Assembly: GCF_030272615.1 (NCBI RefSeq)
Contig: NC_081406.1
Coordinates: 192,205,891-192,269,890 of the forward strand
Direction of reading: 5' to 3'
DNA length: 64,000 nucleotides
From: Cryptomeria japonica
Taxonomy: Eukaryota > Streptophyta > Pinopsida > Cupressales > Cupressaceae
This document shows positions 57,613 through 64,000 of this stretch, piece after piece (position 1 is the stretch's first letter; every line of letters begins with the position of its first letter). The position numbers and the translations under genes are program-made. The notes below the pieces were generated by a model. That model worked only from the letters and a program-made list of their open reading frames with translations. It was not told the DNA's origin and made no database searches.

Positions 57613-58511
57613 TGTTGGGTTAATGGTTTTATGGACTCATATGGTTTTGAGGCACATGGTTTTACTTTACCATTTCATTGTATTTGTGTGATATTAATGT
57701 TGGTATGTGGTGAATGGTCATGTTGCCAGATTTAAATTTTGGTGACTTTGACAATTGTGTTTTCACCCCAAATCAATTAATTAGAGAGTGCAAGGGAGGT
57801 AGAGAAAAAAATGGTAATTATTTAATAAAGGAGTCGATTGTTAATTTGTTATATAAATAGACATTTGTAAACTACCAAAAAGGCTTGATAAATAAGTGGT
57901 TGTGAAATATGCAAAAATAAAAAAATTGGGCCAGTGTGAGGGCTAATACTTTTGTGCTAGATAATAAAAGAAAGTTGGATGGTTGTTGCTCTGTGGATGT
58001 AGTACACATTGGGTGAACCATGTTAAATCCATGTGTCGTGACTTGTTATTTTTGCATTATAATTGATATTATTTGATTTATCTAGTTTGCTTGAATCCTA
58101 ATACTTTATTCTATAAAATCAAGCACATGTTTAGTCATTAAGGTTGGTTGCTAGGAGTTTTGGCTAGGTTTCCTTTGTATTGGCCTTTTTTCTAAAGAGT
58201 GCACATGCGAAGCATGATGTGAGATGCGTAGATTCATGCTTGGACACATGGAGCATGCATTGAAGGAGCTTGTTATTTCAGGAGTATTGATGGAGACTTT
58301 GTAAGCATATTGTAATATTTTTATTATTGAATAAATATTGAGTGTTTATGTTTTTGGAGGTCAAGTTTCTCCATTATGAGGTTTTTCCCTAGGTATATCT
58401 TGTGTTATGTCTTTGATCTTTGCACATTTATTCTATACATTTGCATGCATGATTTTATTTCAAGGGGTTATGTACGAAATGATTTGATAAAATTGTACAA
58501 TTTTACTAACA
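57613..58511 (+). repeat. 5' LTR of another Copia element ('Copia-4')
   Basis: Starts TGTTGGGTTAATGG and ends TTTTACTAACA (899 bp), followed by a primer site. TATA box TATATAAATA at about 57850. No gag or pol follows, so the element is truncated or the internal part was replaced. Confidence 0.7.
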
Positions 58512-58513
58512 AG

Positions 58514-58526
58514 TGGTATCAAAGCC
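58514..58526 (+). promoter_or_regulatory. Primer binding site of Copia-4
   Basis: TGGTATCAAAGCC, initiator Met-tRNA type, two bases after the LTR. Confidence 0.85.
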
Positions 58527-61500
58527 ATGTCGTGGTTGTAGCGTTTTAGAGATCATTGTTTTGGTATAACCCTTGTTTGAGTAGATCTAATTTAAAGTTG
58601 AAGTCATGAGAATTGTAACATCTGTCTGATTACTCACTAATAAAGTATGAAAATTAGTGAATAACATGAAGATAAAGGTAAATCTAATCTAGGAGGATCA
58701 AATATTTGACCTTTTTTTCAACAAACATATCAAATGATTCCATGACATTTACCACTAACACAAGTTTGTTTATGAAATTTGACATAAGCTGCAAAAATCG
58801 AATTTACTACATCTATAAATTACACATTTTGAAACCACAATTACTAGTTTTACCACTCAATCTCTTCCATAACAAATATAGAGCTATAGTATTGAAAGAT
58901 AAGTAAGAAAAATAAGAGTGATCTACTCTTCTCAAACAATAGATCACAAGATTAATAATACATTACCGTTTACATTACCAAACCTCTTCCATTTCCTTTC
59001 TCTGCAACTTGAAATAGAAGAGAGAGGGTATCATTAAGGTGATATCCACCCTACCACGAAGCATCAAGATTCCTCATGCTACTCCATAGGAGAAGCCCGA
59101 CCCATCACAAAGAATCTAGTAATATGTGGCAACACACATGATGGAATCTAGGTTATTGTGTGAAACACTGTAAAGATAATATACCTATATGCTCATGCAA
59201 CTCATACAAAATGCACTTATCCAAAGAACATATTTATGTGGGAGAGAATATGAATCAATCTAAGAAATGAACTCATGGTGTGAATCGGTGATAATCAATA
59301 TTTATAAAATGTCCCAATCATCTCACTATGATATTTGGACAATCAAAAGGATAGATGAACAACATTAGAAGAAAAGCTTGTAGTTGACACTCAATTTTAT
59401 AATGTTTAACTTAAATAATATTTCAATGTGTTAATATTTACTGATTAGTTCACTAGAGAGGCATGATCAACAAATGATTAGCCCATAAAGGAGACTAATC
59501 CATAACTCTAACACACTTCCATAACTCTACTTATTATCTAATGATATAGAGGATCTTACACCATCATCATTAATTAATTGGACTAGCTTAGCACCCAATA
59601 AACATGGAAGGATACCCATGAAAATATTATAACCATTTTTTTTTCACTATGTATCACCAATATTCTTTTAACTCATGATTGAAATTCATATATCTCTATC
59701 AACTTCAACTTTGCAGATTGCTGCGAGAAAAGACCAAATTCAGACAATCATTACTTTTGCATCCCTTAGCATAATTTGGAACTTCAACATGTTTTGGAAA
59801 GGAGAAGGAATGGAGAACAAGACCTAGAAATGTTTTTGTAAGAATCTCAAACATATACGAGCAATTTTCTCTGCAACTCAACTCACCAACTACTCAAAAC
59901 AACACTTTGACTGCATGACCGTGTTATATTATATTGATAATTATCTTCATAAAGATGCTCTCATTAAATCAAATTATTTTTTATGATCTATAGTTTTGAA
60001 GGTGTATTTTCAACCTCAGGGGCATAGCTCTCTATTCTTAAAACCAATAAAGCATAGAGATTTTTTTCATAGTCTAATATTTCCCTAGAAGATTTATCTT
60101 ATCTCTTTTATTACACCACTAGATTCCAATAAAATTCCTAATTAAGGAAGGGATGTTTCTAGTCCTTGATTGGGCTCCCTAATAATGTAGCAAGTTTGGA
60201 AATCAAAGATGATTTGATCTGATTTTTCCATTTTGTTGTCTTGTTGAATAGTTTTACCCTTTGTGGGCAATTAAATGGTCCAAGGGAGAGTTGTTTCAGC
60301 GAGTATGAAAATCATCTCTAAATCTTTCTTCACAGACAATAACACTTCTCATCCAATTTAGTTTAAGGTATACTTACAATTATCTGATTTGTTCAAAAAT
60401 AATCAACATATGCTTCCAACACAAGAATGAGGAAATTCCTTTACCACTATAACCTTAAGGATCTTCTAACATCTCTCACCCTTCTCTTTGTTGTTCACCT
60501 ATTATTAGAAGCCTTAAATGCCTTTAATTTGAAATTTACTATTGAAACTAATGAGCTGCAACATTCTTTAATGCTATGACAAATTCAACAATATAAACAT
60601 GCACCAGGTTTAAAGAATTCATTACCCACTTAACTGGAAAGTAAAGTATTGCAGTGACTCACCACTTCCATTAGAGCCACATACATTGTTACCTTAGAAG
60701 ATAAACTTATTTCCAACTAACCTCCAAGTTTACTTTTACCCAAGCTACCTTAGCTTCCCACTAAGATAATGCATAAACACAAAAGACAATCAATAAAAGA
60801 CTTGAGAGCACAAATTCTTTTTAATACTAGTTTTCTATCCTATGAATTAAACACCCAAGTCAATGGAAAATATTAAACACATAAGAAACACTATAGAAAC
60901 TTACAATTATATGTAAATGTATAGATTTCAAAATAGTAACAAATGATTTTAATCTTTAATTATTCATCAATTGGTAATGCCCAATGAATTGTGGTATTAA
61001 GGCATTGGGAACAATTCCATGAGCTTGGATTATTATAGGTGTATTCAAGCATGATCCATGCTTGGATTCATTTAAAAAATGCAACACAAATTAGACCCAA
61101 CACAAGAATTAACCTCTCTCATTCGGTATAGCTTTCAAACAAATGCATTCAGAAAGCACATGTTTGACAGGACCAAAGGCCACCCAATTGACCAAGATGA
61201 AATAGAGGTCTACTTATTATGATAAGGTATTAATTTAAATTCCTTGACACTTGCTTTATAATATTTTATAGACATATTTTTATTATGCTGCCAATGTGAC
61301 CAGAATCTGGTACAAAATATAAATTTAATCTCATTAGCCAATCATTCCAGACTTGATGGTGCTAAATAATTTCCACCTCATCCTCTTCTCCTCCAAAACC
61401 CTTAGAAAGATTTTCCTTTTCCCAAATTAGTATCACCTTTCCATTTTTCCTTCCAGCTGATTATCACTTCCCCCATGATAATTCCCAAAATAAAAACCTT

Positions 61501-61999
61501 AAATGTTTTAAGCAAGAGCAATCAACAGGTGTAAAGCTAGATTCTGCAACCTTTAAATGATATTTCCTTGAAATGATATTTTAATAGAATAGAAAGAAAT
61601 TTATGATTTTTTATTAATTATATTATTATTTATTATAATTAATAATTAAATAAAGTAAGTGTGATGCTAAAAATGTGGTTAATTGAAAGAAAGCATACAC
61701 ATAGATGAGACAATATAAGTGGAATTACTAAGCAAATTGAAAGCTAAATAAAAGCAAATCAAAATCTCATTTGAGATGTCCCATTTTCCTCTATTCTTGA
61801 GGACCTTGAAGGCGTTGGATTGTTTGGCTATCAGCAGAGCAATGACCTCCAAAGTGGCAAATCAAGAGTTGAGTAGCTACTTCATGATTGATTGTGCAAA
61901 TGATATGAAATGCATGATCTAAGAAAGCAGAATAATATGCTATGATTAATCCAAAATGCTAATTACTAGATGATTGAAATAAAAATGTCTATAGTAATG
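58527..61999. other. Non-coding AT-rich stretch
   Basis: About 3.5 kb without a credible gene on either strand. A possible LTR-like start TGTAACATCTGTCTG lies at 58616, about 100 bases after the Copia-4 primer site, which may mark the insertion that replaced the Copia-4 interior. Nothing else was recognised. Confidence 0.5.
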
Positions 62000-62700
62000 A
62001 TGCTAAAACTATGAATGCAAGGGATCCTTCTTGCTCCAAAATGAGGGGTATTTATAGGAATTCCAAGGCCAAAGCTGAGGTGACAGGAATCGATAGTCTA
62101 GATTTGATGAAGATATCAAGGGTCGAGATTGATGAAGTTGGAGAAGAGGTTGGAAGAAGGGACACTTGTCATTTTTGTGTTGACAAGTGTCAAGGAGCCT
62201 TGCCCATGAGAGGGCAAGTGTCCAAGGGAGGAGACATGTGGCAAACGTGCCATGTGTCTCAAGGAGAGAATATCCAACCCATAAGAGGTTAGGATAAAAG
62301 AGGTTAGATGTGCAAGAGGATAGGGTTAGTTAGACCCTAAGATTAGATAGAATAGGTTAGGTTAGGGGATGGTTAGGTTAGGTGGTTAAAATTTAGGAGC
62401 CATGTGCTCATTTGAATTTAGAAATTCAAATATTTGAAAAAGATAATTAATCTCAACAAATCATGATTTGATTTGTTTTAACTAATTATGAGATTACAAG
62501 AATGAATTTATATGGGAGAGGATTAATTAATCAAAGGGTATATGAAATGAACTATATAAATAAATCATGTAGATTTATTAACTAGTAGATGAATAGAGAA
62601 ATTAATCAAATTGCTTGTGAATTCATTTAATTGGGAAGGGGCATTAATTAAATAATTGCGTATTTAATTAACTATCTTCAAACCATTTTTAGGTCTATAT
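62000..62700 (-). repeat. Gypsy-like LTR segment on the minus strand
   Basis: Read on the minus strand: AT-rich start (about 62700-62420), a CCTAACC-rich stretch (62395-62280), ACATGGCACGTTTGCC (62250) and CCTATAAATACCCCTC (about 62060-62045). This is the same order as in the Gypsy-1 LTR. A 93-codon plus frame (62011-62292) across it is not a gene. LTR ends were not found. Confidence 0.4.
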
Positions 62701-63218
62701 AGTAAGAATGTTATTTGCATTTCTTTATCAATTTCCACCATGAGGGGAGTACCTCCAATGACTAGAACCTTTTCTTCAATGATACTCTCTCTCCAACCCA
62801 AGAAGTGTCACCAATTCACTTAATATAATCCAATCATGTATCAAAATCATTTGCTTAACAATTAATACACAATAATTCAATAATCAAACTAGGCTAGTTA
62901 AATGAAATGTGAAATGAATGCAAGAGATATTTTAGACATTCAAGGTATGAAACACATTTATACTTTGTTGTTTTGTAGATTTGAGGTTTTGGGGTTGTAG
63001 ATTTATGGTTATTTTTTATGGATATAGTTTTTGGATCTAAGTTTGAAAAGATGTTTTTTTTGGTGTTTACCACGAGGTTTTTTTAGGCAAAGTTTCAAGA
63101 ATGATCTCTTGGGAAAAATAAATTTCACCATTGAATCCAAAAGACTCAAAAAATGAAATCAACATAAAATTTGACCTATTTTGATCACTTGATTAGGGTT
63201 GTCCAATTTCACATTTAG

Positions 63219-64000
63219 TTAGGTAACATCATAAATTGTACACCCTTGATTAGGGTTGTCCAATTTCACATTTAGGTCAGAACTCGCCTTAGTGTGTTGC
63301 ATTGCATTTTGCATTTTCAAGGTTCCTTTAAGCATTTAATTATTAATTTAACTAAATCTAGGGTACTTTCTCACCCATTCACATATTATAAATTGGGTCC
63401 TTATCCCTAAGTGCACCCCCTTTTTATTTCATTTTAATTAATCTTGACAAAGTCCTAATTTTGAGTTTCAAAACACATTTTTGCAGATCTAAACACCTTG
63501 GATTGATACATCAAGCTAGATTTGACTTTGTAATCACGATATTTTGCTTCCCTAGAAATTTGGAAAAAAGGTCGACTGAACCGTAACAACCATCGCTATG
63601 GTCCTGACTTTTTCTCCCAGAATTTTGGGAGCCTAATTTGGCGGTATTATAATGTCCAAATCCCACTTCATGGAAATTTAATCAATTCTAGGTCAGCCTA
63701 TGATCAAAATTAAAGTTACGGTTTCATATATATAACCTTTTCTTTCCTCAATAGAAGGATCCATTCTCTAGAAATTGAAGGAGCCTCTTATGAAGTGAAA
63801 GTGTAGGTTTTATGTGGAGTCTACAATAAAAAAATTCATTATTCAACAAACCCTCATCAACCTTTTTCATCAACCATGGAAGCTTAAGAGATATTAAAGA
63901 ATGATAAGGAGATCACCAACTGTTGATTGGTTTGCAACTCTCCCTTAGGGTTTGGTATGGTTTCATGTTATTTTCATATCTCTATGTGAGTTTTCAGATC
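63219..64000 (+). repeat. Gypsy-like LTR segment at the right edge
   Basis: GGTAACATCATAAATTGTACACC followed by TTGTCCAATTTCACA (given in parts) matches the start of the relic LTR at 53218 in the opposite orientation. A TATA-like CATATATATAACC lies at about 63724. The segment runs off the window. A 30-bp part of its start is duplicated just before it (63189-63218 and 63246-63275). Confidence 0.45.

Noticed and set aside
5851-58526. tRNA genes (Met-tRNA-like words)
   Set aside because: The matches are 12-13 base primer binding sites at LTR edges; no cloverleaf around them. No tRNA or rRNA gene was seen.
62280-62395. Telomeric repeat or internal telomere scar
   Set aside because: Only a few degenerate GGTTAG words; the position matches U3 of an LTR, and a similar stretch is in the Gypsy-1 LTR.

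Overview
The window is plant nuclear DNA from a large, repeat-swollen genome. It is AT-rich, has no bacterial-style operons, tRNA or rRNA genes, and nearly every recognisable protein belongs to a plant mobile element: Ty3/Gypsy, Ty1/Copia with the plant initiator-Met primer site, an L1-type LINE, and a hAT transposase. A conifer or other gymnosperm would fit this density of old nested elements, but the sequence does not prove it. I see no ordinary single-copy host gene.

Layout. Bases 1-5742 are the 3' half of a Tat-like Ty3/Gypsy element (RNase H, integrase, repeat-rich 3' region, 1.8-kb LTR). It sits in the 5' LTR of an old Copia element ('Copia-3', 5743-57527), whose gag, protease, integrase, RT and RNase H pieces lie at 5863-9183, 25929-26506 and 53219-54163, with its 3' LTR at 54520-57527. 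The gaps are insertions. Gap 1 (9184-25928) is a long Del/Tekay-like LTR, itself hit by Copia-2 (11518-24637, target duplication GTATG), whose 5' LTR is in turn hit by a minus-strand non-autonomous LTR element 'A' (12249-19177, target duplication TGGTT). Gap 2 (26507-53218) holds a complex region 'X' (26507 to about 41000) and a minus-strand Gypsy relic (about 42040-53218); the relic's protease is split by Copia-B (44665-50569, target duplication AGTGA). A LINE (55829-57452, 13-bp target duplication) lies in the Copia-3 3' LTR. Beyond 57613 there is another Copia 5' LTR with primer site, then non-coding sequence and two further Gypsy-like LTR segments at the right edge.

Two parts are not explained by standard elements. 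Element A has LTRs and a zinc-knuckle gag but no pol; instead it carries a ~3.3-kb reading frame of unknown family. Region X contains a near-intact hAT transposase (minus), a 1276-codon frame of unknown family (plus) broken only by six TAG codons, and two decayed gene fragments, all bracketed by two kinds of short tandem array (about 74 bp with alternating GATAAG/CTTATC, and about 42 bp with GGCGA) that occur in mirror-image order at the two ends.

No functional gene network should be inferred. Copia-2 and Copia-B have each lost integrase, RT catalytic motifs are deleted or mutated, and the stops are mostly TAG and TGA where CAG or CGA would fit, the pattern expected from deamination of methylated cytosine in silenced repeats. 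The hAT transposase (one stop in the main body) and the 1276-codon frame (no frameshift) are the least damaged coding sequences.
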